The notes: generated from the letters alone by a model not told the origin. Positions 1-8,767 are shown, counted from the first letter of the stretch. The stretch is DNA of 64,000 nucleotides from Methanobacteriota archaeon (GCA_016841265.1 JAENZL010000003.1:124001-188000); one strand, 5' to 3'. Numbers and translations: made by a program.

Positions 1-1906
1 TCATCTATCTGTTCGGACATGAGGCCTGTGGGGTGGGCATGTGCGGCGCACCAGTCAATTAGTTCGAGAGCCCGGTCCAGGTTTCCGACTGCAGAGTGCC
101 ACTGGGAGAGCCAGAGGGTGCAGATGATCCAGCTGTTCATGTACCCGTAATAGTTGTCGTGCTGGTAGCGGGCAATGCCCCCGGAGGGTCGGGTGAGTTC
201 ACGCTCGATTGCTTCCATTGTGCGGACGACTTTTGGGTCATTAGGGGGGAGAAGCCCGAAGTACCAGACCGCAAACACCGAAGAGTCCAGGGTAGGGTCG
301 TCCAGAGAGCGCCGGAAGCGTTTCAGTTCCTGATCGTAGAGCTTTTCCAGGATTGCCTGTTTAACGCGGCTGGAGGCTTCTTCCCAGATGTCCGCATTGT
401 CATAGTCCCCTAGAGACCGGGCCAGTTCGGAGGCTCCCTGGAGGCCCGCATAGACCGTGCAGGCACTGTAAGTGTGCACACCTTTTCGCTCTTCCCAGAG
501 GTCAAAACTTGAGACCGGAAGGCCTGTTTTTTCGTCAAGGGCCTTTGTGAGGTAGTTTGCGGTGGGAAGCAGGAGGGATCTGCTGTAACGACCCGTGGTC
601 CAGACATTCCTTGCAATTTTCCAGTTGTGGTAAAGGGCGTAGAGGGGAAGCCCCGTCTCATCGATCTGGACCATGGGGACAGGGTGCCAGGTGCTCCCAA
701 AATCCCCTGCAGGGGTGTATTTGTGAAGGAAGTTCCCTTTGTTTGTACGAATTTTTGAAAAAAACTCAAAGGTTTCCCTGCTCAGATAATGGTAACGAGC
801 CCTGTCCAGGGAGATGCAGATCCAGGCAGCGTCTCTCGGCCAGCAGTAAGTGTAAAGATCAGCCCCAAACTGCTTGATGTCCGAGTCGCAGGAAGCGATC
901 ACCGAACCCGAGATGTCCATATGGGCGACCACTGCAAGCAGGCTCCGGTAAAAACAGTTCACAACCCTTTCGGGGAGCTGGGGCATCCGGGAATATTCAG
1001 GAAGGATGGACACCCTTTCGGTAAAGGAGTTCCAGAAATTGAAATTGTGGTGAAAAAGGGTGTTTTTCCCGGCTGCCTTTACCCGCTTATGTATCTTGAG
1101 CACATTGCAGTACTTTTTCCCGAGCACGATCCAGAAATACACTCTGCTGGATTCTCCTGGTTTCAGTTCCGGCAGGGTCCAGCCAAGGGTAGAATCCACT
1201 GAGCCATGAGCCACGGGGTTGCCGCTTAGATGAGCGTTGTTTTCCATGTCTTTCCAGGTGCCTTCCATTCCTTTCCATTCCGCAGTCCCAACCGCGTACT
1301 GGTCAAATTCCGGCTCGCTCCCGTGCAGGAAATAGCGGTCGCGCTTATAATGGATCAAAGTTTGTTTGTCGATTACTGCCGTTTCCCCTATCTTGTTTTC
1401 AAGTATTCGGTAATTCTGGTTGGAAAAAAGGCGCAGGTGCCGTGAAGTGTCCGATATGTTCTTAACCTCAAATGCCCGGTAGAAGACATTTGTTGAGGGG
1501 TGAACTGCTTCCCATACCGTTACCCTGACCCCGGCATCCGGGTTTTCGAAAACTGATTCCCCTATGTTGGAGACCACTTCCCGGCAGGTATCCGTTCCTT
1601 TTTGGGAAATTTTTCTCTCCCCCTTTTCTTCCGGAATGGGTGCACTTCCTGATATTTCCAAAAAGCGTTCACAAAAGTTTTCCTCAAACACGGATTTATA
1701 CCGCTGCCGGACCTTCCAGTTTTCAAGCCAGCTGCAGTAAAGGGAATCAAGGTCACATATACCAACTTTTATTGAGTTTCCGTGGTTTTCAAGCCCCACA
1801 TAAGGAAAATAAACATCCTGCACGGTTCCTTTTTCATCCTCGCAGATCAGTATTCTTCCGTTCCCAAAGATAAGCGGTCTCGTCCGGGAACACCCCCTGT
1901 ACTCAT
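1..1906 (-). CDS. GH15 glucoamylase-type glycoside hydrolase (partial, start frameshifted)
   Basis: Reading the minus strand gives an open frame of about 635 codons that leaves the window at base 1. It carries hallmarks of glycoside hydrolase family 15: an N-terminal stretch GNGRILICEDEKGTVQDVYF, a mid-protein QIDETGLPLYAL (general-acid glutamate region, about 640-680) and, at the window edge, GLMSEQID (catalytic-base Glu). GH15 enzymes release glucose from alpha-glucans or trehalose; in methanogens a cytosolic role in storage glycogen use is a reasonable inference. The frame lacks any ATG, GTG or TTG before the conserved N-terminus. An ATG at 1904-1906 with a GAAGGT ribosome site sits one base out of frame, and restoring one base just after it gives MEYRGCSRTRPLIFGNG. 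The C-terminus is not visible. Confidence 0.85.
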
Positions 1907-1967
1907 ATTAAACCTTCAATCTCATGTTTCTATCATGAGAATTGAATTTATAAATAAGAGCGTAAAA

Positions 1968-1990
1968 CCCCCAGGTCTTTAGCCTAGGGG
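1968..1990. other. Left-end subterminal hairpin of the IS605-type element
   Basis: CCCCCAGG and CCTAGGGG are near-complementary arms around a CTTTA-containing loop. Subterminal hairpins of this kind are what the Y1 transposase TnpA recognises. A TTTAT stands a short way outside it (about 1947-1951). Confidence 0.6.
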
Positions 1991-2004
1991 ATATAAACGT
2001 AAAC

Positions 2005-2399
2005 TTAACCCTGATTCCGTATATACATTTCTAAAGTTTCCCTGCTAACGTTCCTTATAGTGCAAGCAAAATACCCATCACTCCATAATGTGTTTTCCTT
2101 TCTGTAGAACTGTTTTAGATATTGTTTTTGAGTTTTCCATAACCTATATGTTGTTAGCTGTTTTAACTTTCTTACTATTGAAAGTGCGCTAATTTTAGGT
2201 TTGCTTTTTACAAGTAAATGGATATGCTCTTTGTCTGTTTCCATCTCTACAATTTCAAAATCTGAACTTTCATAAATCAAATAGATTAAGTCTTTTGTTC
2301 CTGATCTATTGGTTGTAGCAATTTTTTTCTATATTTACACACAAAAATAATATGGTACATTAACAAAAATTTGCTATGATCCTCTTTCTCATAGTTCAC
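2005..2399 (-). pseudogene. tnpA: IS200-type TnpA (Y1/HUH transposase), frameshifted
   Basis: From a GTG at 2399 the minus strand reads VNYEKEDHSKFLLMYHIIF, then VCKYRKKLLQPIDQE, a typical TnpA N-terminus. It stops soon after, and the homologous sequence resumes in another frame at about 2300 (DLIYLIYESSDFEIVEMETD). The rest is complete: the HUH motif EHIHLLV and, near the C-terminus, MYIRNQG with the catalytic Tyr and the Gln four residues on. Adding one base in the GAACAAAAGAC stretch would restore a protein of about 131 residues, normal for the family. TnpA performs single-strand excision and insertion. As read, this copy cannot make a full transposase, so the element would be immobile unless helped in trans. 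Confidence 0.8.
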
Positions 2400-2448
2400 A
2401 TTCTTTTATTTACCTCAGAGTATATAAACCGTTAAAGCATATAGTTGT

Positions 2449-3564
2449 ATGATGTTAAAAGCCTATAAATTCAGGTTGTATCCTACAACTGAACAAAAAA
2501 CAATGATAGCAAAACATATAGGTAGCTGTCGATTTGTTTTTAATTGGGCTTTAGAACTAAAAATTAAATCATATCAAGAAGAAGGAAAATCATTTTCCAG
2601 ATTCGACATTAATAAAATGATTCCTGAACTAAAAAAAGAACATGAATGGTTAAAGGAATCAAATTCTCAGTCATTGCAAGCAATGACTAAAAATGTAGAA
2701 AATGCTTTTACTAAGTTCTATAAAGAAAAAGCAGGTTTTTCAAACTTTAAATCAAAAAAGAATCCTGTTAAATCCTTTGAAATACCTCAACATTACACAG
2801 TTGACTTTGATAAAAATATAATAAAACTTCCTAAGATCGGGGAAGTTAAAGCAGTACTTCACAGGACTTTTGAAGGCAAACTAAAAACAGCAACAGTATC
2901 CAGAACTTCAACAGAAAAATATTTCATTAGTATTCTTGTGGATGATGGAAAAGAAGTTCCTGAAAGGTCCAAATTCACAGAACAGAATACTATCGGTGTT
3001 GATGTTGGCATTAAGGAGTTTGCTGTTTTGTCAAATGGGGAAAAAATAGATAATCCCAAATACCTTCAAAAATCTTTAAAACGCCTTAAAGTAGTTAGCA
3101 AGCAGTTAAGCCGAAAGAAAAAAGGCTCTAAGAACCGGGAAAAGGCTAAGAAAAGGCTTGCCAAAATTCACGAAAAAGTGACAAATCAAAGAACAGACTT
3201 TCAGCACAAAGTTTCACTAAAATTAATCAGCGAGAACCAAGCAATAGCGTTTGAAACTCTGAAAGTCAAGAACATGGTAAAAAATCACTGTCTTGCACAG
3301 GCTATAAGTGATGCTTCATGGTCAAGCTTCATTACAAAAATGGAGTATAAAGCCGAATGGTACGGAAAAACCATTCTGAGAATAGGACAATTTGAACCAT
3401 CAACAAAGTTGTGTAATGTTTGCGGCTATCATAATAAGGACATAACTCTAGAAATAAGGGAATGGGTTTGCCCTGAATGTAAAACAGAACATGATAGGGA
3501 CATAAACGCAGCCATAAACATTAAAAAGTTTGCTCTGCAAGAGCAAAATTTGATAGTAATCTAA
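2449..3564 (+). CDS. tnpB: TnpB RNA-guided endonuclease (IS605 OrfB)
   Basis: This 371-residue protein has the full TnpB architecture: an N-terminal helix-turn-helix/OrfB region (AYKFRLYPTTEQKTMIAKHI), then a RuvC-like nuclease with Asp in IGVDVGIKEFAVLSNG, Glu in IAFETLKVKNM and the final Asp in HDRDINAAINI. A four-Cys zinc ribbon (CNVCGYHNKD and CPECK) sits between the last two. All three acidic catalytic positions are present, so the nuclease looks functional. TnpB proteins cut DNA guided by an RNA made from the element's right end and help the element persist at its donor site. It starts at either of two adjacent ATGs (2449 or 2452) and is divergent from the broken tnpA. It shares its domain plan and many motifs with the TnpB at 59068. 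Confidence 0.95.
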   Translation: MMLKAYKFRLYPTTEQKTMIAKHIGSCRFVFNWALELKIKSYQEEGKSFSRFDINKMIPELKKEHEWLKESNSQSLQAMTKNVENAFTKFYKEKAGFSNFKSKKNPVKSFEIPQHYTVDFDKNIIKLPKIGEVKAVLHRTFEGKLKTATVSRTSTEKYFISILVDDGKEVPERSKFTEQNTIGVDVGIKEFAVLSNGEKIDNPKYLQKSLKRLKVVSKQLSRKKKGSKNREKAKKRLAKIHEKVTNQRTDFQHKVSLKLISENQAIAFETLKVKNMVKNHCLAQAISDASWSSFITKMEYKAEWYGKTILRIGQFEPSTKLCNVCGYHNKDITLEIREWVCPECKTEHDRDINAAINIKKFALQEQNLIVI

Positions 3565-3667
3565 TCTTCCCTGCGGAACGTGGGGTTAAGCTTGTGGATT
3601 CGTCTGGGGTACTAGGGAAAATGAAGCAAGAAGTCCGTTAAATCTTTAGATTTATCGGGCAGTTCAC
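3500..3667 (+). ncRNA. Putative omega/reRNA of the first TnpB element
   Basis: The tnpB 3' end and the following 100 bases form the right end, where TnpB guide RNAs are encoded. It contains TGTGGATTCGT (about 3593-3603) and ATGAAGCAAGAAGTCC (3621-3636), both nearly identical to the right end at 60181-60363, plus a hairpin at 3640-3653. If GTTCAC (to 3667) is the scaffold end, the guide would begin TCCTTCAAATAATTTC. The 5' boundary is a guess. Confidence 0.6.
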
Positions 3668-3780
3668 TCCTTCAAATAATTTCTGGGGAGCCCTTTCCCG
3701 GAGAGACAAACGGATTCAAAACAAACATTAATCTCTCTCAATATAATATCTCTTAATATATATTTATAAATTTCATAAGA

Positions 3781-3792
3781 AAGTTTATATTT
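3781..3792 (+). promoter_or_regulatory. Candidate TATA box ahead of the zinc-ribbon gene
   Basis: AAGTTTATATTT lies in an otherwise AT-rich spacer about 90 bases before the ATG at 3877. It resembles an archaeal TATA element. Another TATA-like run is at about 3758-3772, so the choice is uncertain. Confidence 0.35.
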
Positions 3793-3876
3793 TATCATGT
3801 CCATCTTACTTATGCATTATAAAAACGATGAATCATCAGAAAAAATCACATACTAACAAAATGTGTGTGTTTCCAA

Positions 3877-4029
3877 ATGGTTTACGTGAAAAAAATCTGT
3901 CCCGTCTGCGGGAGCGAGTTTTTTGTCCTTAAGAATGCTGAGGAAAAAGCTGTGTACTGCACTCTGGCATGCCTGACAAAAGCCCAGGAGAATCTGGAGC
4001 AAAAGGCTCTCTGCATGGGCACAGTCTGA
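3877..4029 (+). CDS. Small zinc-ribbon protein (50 aa)
   Basis: The frame begins MVYVKKICPVCGSEFFVLKN and continues to YCTLACLTKAQENLEQ. Cys8 and Cys11 (CPVCG) and Cys28 and Cys32 (CTLAC) form a plausible four-Cys zinc site, as in the many tiny CPxCG proteins of methanogens, whose roles are largely unknown. Codon use and the clean Cys spacing support coding despite the size. The last 16 codons lie in the first copy of a 53-bp tandem duplication, and the TGA stop is at the junction with the second copy, so the C-terminus may have been altered by that duplication. It is not part of an obvious operon. Confidence 0.7.
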   Translation: MVYVKKICPVCGSEFFVLKNAEEKAVYCTLACLTKAQENLEQKALCMGTV

Positions 4030-4082
4030 CATAAGCCCAGGAGAATCTGGAGCAAAAGGCTCTTTGCATGGGCACAGCCTGA
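3973..4082. repeat. 53-bp imperfect tandem duplication
   Basis: Copy 1 spans 3973-4025 and copy 2 spans 4026-4078, with the next four bases (CTGA) starting a third. They differ at only a few positions, for example CTCTCTGC against CTCTTTGC. Because 53 is not a multiple of three, the duplication shifts frame and sets the stop of the zinc-ribbon gene. Confidence 0.9.
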
Positions 4083-4265
4083 AGCGTTTATTAGGGGGTA
4101 AAAGGGGATAACAGTTAGGGGGGAAATACATTCGAATATAAGGGAAGTGTTTTCCCATATCTTTTATTCAAAAACTTCTTTACCGAAAATCTCTTCTAGT
4201 AAAAACCGTTTTTCATAAAAATAAAGTAAATTTCTTTTAAAGCTCTTAAGTTCCTATTCTAATCA

Positions 4266-4895
4266 TTATTTTTGAGCCAGTTTCTTTGCTATTTCGGTCA
4301 CATGCAGTCCCTGGTAGCGAGCCATTGCAAGTTCATTTTCGGAAGGCTGGCGACTCCCGTCCCCACCTGCAATAGTTGATGCACCGTAGGGGCTTCCCCC
4401 CGTTATTTCATCCATCCTCGTCTGCCTCTTCTCCGTATAGGGCAAGCCCACAATGACCATCCCGTGGTGAAGCAGGGTAAAATGGAAACTGATAATCGTG
4501 GACTCCTGCCCGCCGTGCTGGGTGCCACTGGAAGTAAACACGCTTCCGACTTTTCCTACAAGGGCGTCTCTACTCCACAGCCCTCCTGTCCCGTCCAGCA
4601 TGGCCCGCATCTGGGCAGGCATGTTTCCAAAGCGTGTGGGACTTCCAAAAATAAGTGCATCGGCACCTGCAAGCACCTCCTCATACATATCCCGGGTGAC
4701 TACCGGGATATGGGCAAAAGCTCTTTTAGTCTCAGTTGCCCCCATTTTTGCAATTACTTCCTCAGGCAAGGTTTCAGGGACCTGATAGATTCCTACTTCC
4801 GCACCTTCGACTTCTCGTGCCCCTTCGACAACGGCTTCTGCCATTTTGTGGATGTGCCCGTATAGACTGTAAAATATAACGTTAACTTTAACCAT
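4266..4895 (-). CDS. wrbA: WrbA-type NAD(P)H:quinone oxidoreductase
   Basis: This 209-residue protein matches the WrbA family over its whole length: an FMN-binding N-terminus ([19 protein letters not shown]), the central [19 protein letters not shown], then [11 protein letters not shown] and the [18 protein letters not shown] segment typical of WrbA. These tetrameric flavodoxin-like cytosolic enzymes carry out two-electron quinone reduction and protect against oxidative stress. The minus-strand start at 4895 follows a GGAGGG ribosome site about seven bases away. It is a single-gene unit, convergent with the small zinc-ribbon gene. Confidence 0.93.
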   Translation of the reverse strand: MVKVNVIFYSLYGHIHKMAEAVVEGAREVEGAEVGIYQVPETLPEEVIAKMGATETKRAFAHIPVVTRDMYEEVLAGADALIFGSPTRFGNMPAQMRAMLDGTGGLWSRDALVGKVGSVFTSSGTQHGGQESTIISFHFTLLHHGMVIVGLPYTEKRQTRMDEITGGSPYGASTIAGGDGSRQPSENELAMARYQGLHVTEIAKKLAQK

Positions 4896-5362
4896 ACTAT
4901 CCCTCCATCCAAATCTGTTAAAAAAACTTATGTAATAACTTAAAATCCGTTAATTCCGGAACCCACTATGAGTGCCGGTAAACTCAGGATTCCCCTTTTA
5001 AAAATAGTTTTTCGATTCGTTATATATGTTGTCAGTAAAGATAATTTTCTGCTTTCCGGGTTTCGCGCTTCATAGTTCACTAATTGTAGTTCACTAATTG
5101 TAGTTCACTAATTGTAGTTCACGAATAAACCTTCTGCTCCAGGTTTTTGCTGCCAATAGAAACAATCCTTTGTTTCAGAGCTCTGTTACCAATAAAGCCA
5201 GTCGTTTGATTACGGACTCTGCTTTCATTACAACGGTAAATTTCACTTCGGGTTTCATTACACCTGTTCCCTACCTTCAGGTCTATGAAGCTTTTAATAA
5301 CAAAATTTCGGTATCGAGTTTTTATTGAGCCCACGGCATCAAAATAGTTATTAAGTAACACG
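4896..5362. other. Intergenic region before the glycan cluster
   Basis: It holds the WrbA promoter side, a TATA-like GTTATATATG at about 5026-5035 pointing toward the glycan genes, and the 14-bp tandem repeat at 5073-5122. Overlapping open frames on the minus strand have no recognisable content. No RNA gene was seen. Confidence 0.5.
5073..5122. repeat. 14-bp tandem repeat, about 3.6 copies
   Basis: The unit TAGTTCACTAATTG occurs at 5073, 5087 and 5101, with a truncated copy from 5115. It lies in the probable 5' leader of the first glycosyltransferase gene. The unit contains TAGTTCAC, which is also the terminal sequence of the TnpB element at 60356-60363. Confidence 0.9.
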
Positions 5363-6508
5363 ATGTATAAACCGAGTATGCCTTCACTTTCTATCGTCAT
5401 GCCTTCTATGAATGAAGAAGAAACAATACAAATCTGCATAGAGAAGGCTCATGAAATATTCAAAATATATGGGATAGAAGGGGAGGTTATCCTGGCTGAC
5501 AATTCTTTGGACAGGACCGCCAGGATTGCGGCGGCTATGGGGGCAAAGGTGATAGGTCCTGTCAAAGGCTACGGAAACGCTTACCTCAAGGGCCTCGCCC
5601 ATGCAAAAGGGGACTACATAGCCATCGCTGATGCGGACAATACCTATGATTTGCTGGAACTGTCGGACTTTCTGGACCCGCTTATGAAAGGTGAAGCGGA
5701 TTTTGTAATCGGAAGCCGGCTCAAGGGAAACATTAAAAAAGGCTCCATGCCCTGGCTGCACCGGTACATCGGAAATCCTCTCCTGACGGCCATGCTTAAC
5801 CTGCTTTTCAAGACAAGTATCTCGGATGCCCACTGCGGGATGAGAGCTTTTACAAAAGAAGCCCTGGAAAAAATGAACCTTAAATCCCGGGGAATGGAAA
5901 TGGCATCTGAAATGGTAATAGAGGCTTCCAAAAACGAGCTCCGAATTATGGAAGTCCCGATAAGCTACCATCCCCGGAAGACTCCTTCCAAACTGCGTTC
6001 CTTCCAGGACGGCTGGCGGCATGTGCGCTTCATGATGCTATACCGCCCAATCCCATTCCTCTACCTGCCGGGAGCTTTTGTCTTCATCCTGGGTTTTCTC
6101 ATTACCACCACCCTCCTGCTGACAGGAAATGCCGTAGCAAACAGGCTTCACTCCTTTATTCTAGGCAGCATGCTCTTAATCATTGGCGGGCAGATCCTGG
6201 CCACTGGTGGTTATATGAAAACATACGGCATGATCCATGGAATCTACCAGAGGGACAACAGAAGTTCGAAGAAATGGCTGAGCTACCATTCCCTTGAAAA
6301 AGAACTGCTTGGCGGCTCCCTTATCCTGGGCTCCGGCCTCATCCTTGGGCTGAAAGTTGCCTACAACTGGATCATTTCCGGATACGGTTCTCTTGCAGAG
6401 GTGGAATCCGCAGTAATTTCAATGGTCCTTGCGGCAATCGGGCTCCAGTTGATCTTTTCTGCAATCTTTGTAAGCGTAATGCTCCTTGATACGGACACTG
6501 ATTGGTGA
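5363..6508 (+). CDS. GT2 glycosyltransferase with C-terminal membrane domain
   Basis: The first 230 residues are a GT-A fold of family GT2: LSIVMPSMNEEETI at the start, ADADNTYD as the metal-binding DxD, then DAHCGMRAFTKEAL and a substrate-loop region (YHPRKTPSKLRSFQDGWRH). Four hydrophobic segments follow (about residues 235-255, 265-285, 320-340 and 355-378). This plan fits polyprenyl/dolichyl-phosphate hexose synthases that charge lipid carriers with sugar at the membrane. An alternative start is the ATG at 5378. It heads a forward run of six tightly packed genes. The donor sugar cannot be read from sequence. Confidence 0.9.
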   Translation: MYKPSMPSLSIVMPSMNEEETIQICIEKAHEIFKIYGIEGEVILADNSLDRTARIAAAMGAKVIGPVKGYGNAYLKGLAHAKGDYIAIADADNTYDLLELSDFLDPLMKGEADFVIGSRLKGNIKKGSMPWLHRYIGNPLLTAMLNLLFKTSISDAHCGMRAFTKEALEKMNLKSRGMEMASEMVIEASKNELRIMEVPISYHPRKTPSKLRSFQDGWRHVRFMMLYRPIPFLYLPGAFVFILGFLITTTLLLTGNAVANRLHSFILGSMLLIIGGQILATGGYMKTYGMIHGIYQRDNRSSKKWLSYHSLEKELLGGSLILGSGLILGLKVAYNWIISGYGSLAEVESAVISMVLAAIGLQLIFSAIFVSVMLLDTDTDW

Positions 6509-6512
6509 AATA

Positions 6513-7676
6513 ATGAAAATTGCCTTCGTTTACGACGCTGTCTATCCCTGGGTCAAAGGTGGCGCAGAAATGCGTATCCATGAACTTGGAAAGCGCCTGG
6601 CAGCCCAGGGACACGAAGTGCACCTCTTCGGGATCAAATGGTGGGAAGGCGAAGATATTATCGAGTATGAGGGGATGACCCTGCACGGGGTCTGCGAAGC
6701 GAGAGAACTGTACGTAGGCGGCAAGCGCTCGATCTCCGAAGCAATTGTGTTTTCCCTGAAACTTTTTCCCAGGCTCCGGAAAGAAAAGTTCGACCTGGTC
6801 GATGTGAGTGTCTTTCCCTACTTTTCCTGTTTTACCGTGAAAGCAGTATCCGTATTGAAAAAAACCCCGGTGGTGTTCACATGGCACGAAGTCTGGGGCG
6901 GGTACTGGTCTGAATACCTCGGACGCTGGATGGGGTTTTTCGGGCAGATGGTCGAAAAAGCGGTTGCAAAAATTTCGAGGAATAACATCGCAGTTTCTGT
7001 CTGGACAAAAAAAAGGCTGGAAGCCCTCGGGGTCCCCGGAGAAGAAATTGCAGTTGTCCCGAACGGGATCGACTTAAAAAGAATTTCTGAAATTGAACCT
7101 GAAGGCGGCTGGACTTTTGCCGACCCGGAGAGGAAGATTTATGATATAATATTTGCCGGCAGGCTCATAAAAGAAAAAAATGTAGATGTCCTGGTCCGGG
7201 CGGTGGCTCTCCTTAAAGTCGATTTCCCGGGGATCAGGTGCTGCATTGTCGGGGACGGCCCTGAAAAAGAGGCGCTGCTGAAACTTGCAGATGGACTGGA
7301 GGTGAGGGGTCATGTGGATTTTGCAGGCTTTCAGGAATACGAGGCACTGATAGCTAAGATGAAGGCTTCAAAGGTGCTTGTGCTGCCATCTTCCAGGGAA
7401 GGGTTCGGGATGGTCGTGATAGAGGCCTTTGCCTGCGGAGTGCCGGTGCTTACGGTAAGGGAGAAGTACAACGCGGCGCAGGGGCTTGTTGAGGATGGAG
7501 TGGATGGGTTTGTTGTGGAGCTTGGGGAGAGGGAGCTTGCTGAAGGGGTTCAAAAGATACTTGGGGAGTGTTCCAGTTATAGAAATATGTCAGAATATGC
7601 AACAAGGAAAACCGAAAAATATGAATGGGAAGAAGTCCTCACAAAACTTAATTCTTTTTATGAGGAATTGATGTGA
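6513..7676 (+). CDS. GT4 glycosyltransferase
   Basis: A GT-B fold enzyme that begins MKIAFVYDAVYPWVKGGAEM, the glycine-rich acceptor-side loop of family GT4. Near residue 300 it has SSREGFGMVVIEAFACG, the E(x7)E donor-binding motif. PNGID in mid-protein marks the domain junction. It should transfer a sugar from a nucleotide donor to the growing lipid-linked glycan on the cytosolic face. The ATG at 6513 is chosen because the conserved N-terminus starts there; an upstream in-frame ATG at 6486 would overlap the preceding gene. It overlaps the next gene by four bases. Confidence 0.92.
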   Translation: MKIAFVYDAVYPWVKGGAEMRIHELGKRLAAQGHEVHLFGIKWWEGEDIIEYEGMTLHGVCEARELYVGGKRSISEAIVFSLKLFPRLRKEKFDLVDVSVFPYFSCFTVKAVSVLKKTPVVFTWHEVWGGYWSEYLGRWMGFFGQMVEKAVAKISRNNIAVSVWTKKRLEALGVPGEEIAVVPNGIDLKRISEIEPEGGWTFADPERKIYDIIFAGRLIKEKNVDVLVRAVALLKVDFPGIRCCIVGDGPEKEALLKLADGLEVRGHVDFAGFQEYEALIAKMKASKVLVLPSSREGFGMVVIEAFACGVPVLTVREKYNAAQGLVEDGVDGFVVELGERELAEGVQKILGECSSYRNMSEYATRKTEKYEWEEVLTKLNSFYEELM

Positions 7677-8767
7677 ACGTTGCAATCTTCCATGACTACA
7701 TCGGAGCGATAGGGGGGGGAGAGAAACTGGTCCTGACCCTTGCGAGAGGACTCGAGGCTGATGTCATTACAACGGATGTGGACATGGATTCTGTTACGAA
7801 GATGGGATTTGAGGACATAAATATCATAAGCCTCGGAACTACCTTGAAGATGCCCCCCTTAAAGCAGATAGATGCTTCTATTAAGTTTGCAACTTCTAAT
7901 TTTTCAAAAGAATACGAATTTTTTATTTTTTCCGGCAACTGGGCGCTTTTTGCAGCGAAAAAACATAAACCTAACCTTTATTATTGCCATACGCCTACAA
8001 GGGCGTTCTATGACCTTTACGATAATTATTTGAAAAAACATTCTTTTTTTGTCGCTGTACCATTTGTTATCTGGGTGCATTTCCATAAAAAATTCTCTGA
8101 AAATTATCTTGAGCATGTGTGCAAGATTGTAACGAATTCGGAAAACACAAAAAGAAGAATTAGGAAATATTTGCATAGAGAAGCAGAACTTATCTATCCC
8201 CCGATCGATGTTTCAAGATTTAAATTAAAAGAATACGGGGATTTCTGGCTTTCGGTAAATCGGCTCTACCCCGAAAAGCGGGTTGAACTGCAAATTGAAG
8301 CTTTCAGGAAGATGCCGGACAAAAAACTGCTTATCGTTGGGGGATACGCAACAGGGGATCATGCATCAGGATACGCATCCGAAATAACGGATAATCTCCC
8401 TGAGAATATAAAATTACTCGGAAGTGTTTCGGAAGAAAAACTGCTTGAATTGTATGCTAGCTGCAAAGGGTTCATAACGACCGCAATGGATGAGGACTTT
8501 GGGATGACACCGGTTGAAGCCATGGCATCAGGCAAACCCGTGGTAGCTGTGAAGGAAGGGGGATATCTGGAGAGTGTAATCGATGGGGAGACCGGAATTC
8601 TTACAAAACCAAACGTTAAAGATATAATTGAAGCCGTAAAGACTGTTTCTGAAAATCCCAAATCTTATAAAAACGCATGTATAGAAAGGGCAAAAATGTT
8701 TGATAAATCAATATTTATCAAAAAAATAATTGAAGCTGTGAATCAGGTAAAAGACAGTAATAAATAA
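7673..8767 (+). CDS. GT4 glycosyltransferase
   Basis: This 364-residue GT-B enzyme starts at a GTG inside ATGTGA, translationally coupled to the gene before it. The N-terminus NVAIFHDYIGAIGGGEKLVL has the GT4 glycine loop, CHTPTRAFYDLYDNY is typical of mannosyltransferase-like GT4 members, and MDEDFGMTPVEAMASGKP carries the E(x7)E motif. It is expected to extend the same surface glycan as its neighbours. The exact sugar is unknown. Confidence 0.92.
   Translation: MNVAIFHDYIGAIGGGEKLVLTLARGLEADVITTDVDMDSVTKMGFEDINIISLGTTLKMPPLKQIDASIKFATSNFSKEYEFFIFSGNWALFAAKKHKPNLYYCHTPTRAFYDLYDNYLKKHSFFVAVPFVIWVHFHKKFSENYLEHVCKIVTNSENTKRRIRKYLHREAELIYPPIDVSRFKLKEYGDFWLSVNRLYPEKRVELQIEAFRKMPDKKLLIVGGYATGDHASGYASEITDNLPENIKLLGSVSEEKLLELYASCKGFITTAMDEDFGMTPVEAMASGKPVVAVKEGGYLESVIDGETGILTKPNVKDIIEAVKTVSENPKSYKNACIERAKMFDKSIFIKKIIEAVNQVKDSNK

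Larger units (their letters stand above)
1961..3667. mobile_element. IS200/IS605-family element (tnpA broken, tnpB intact)
   Basis: Divergent tnpA (minus) and tnpB (plus) lie between two imperfect hairpins, the layout of IS605-type elements that move as single strands without target duplication. The left hairpin is CCCCCAGG-loop-CCTAGGGG at 1968-1990, 15 bases beyond the tnpA stop. The right end has AAATCT/AGATTT at 3640-3653 and then GTTCAC at 3662-3667, the same terminal hexamer as the second TnpB element at 60358-60363. Outer borders are estimates. The element sits about 60 bases upstream of the GH15 start. Confidence 0.8.

Noticed and set aside
96-1873. Several plus-strand open frames across the left end
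   Set aside because: They lie opposite the continuous GH15 frame, whose motifs are clear, and have no recognisable content.
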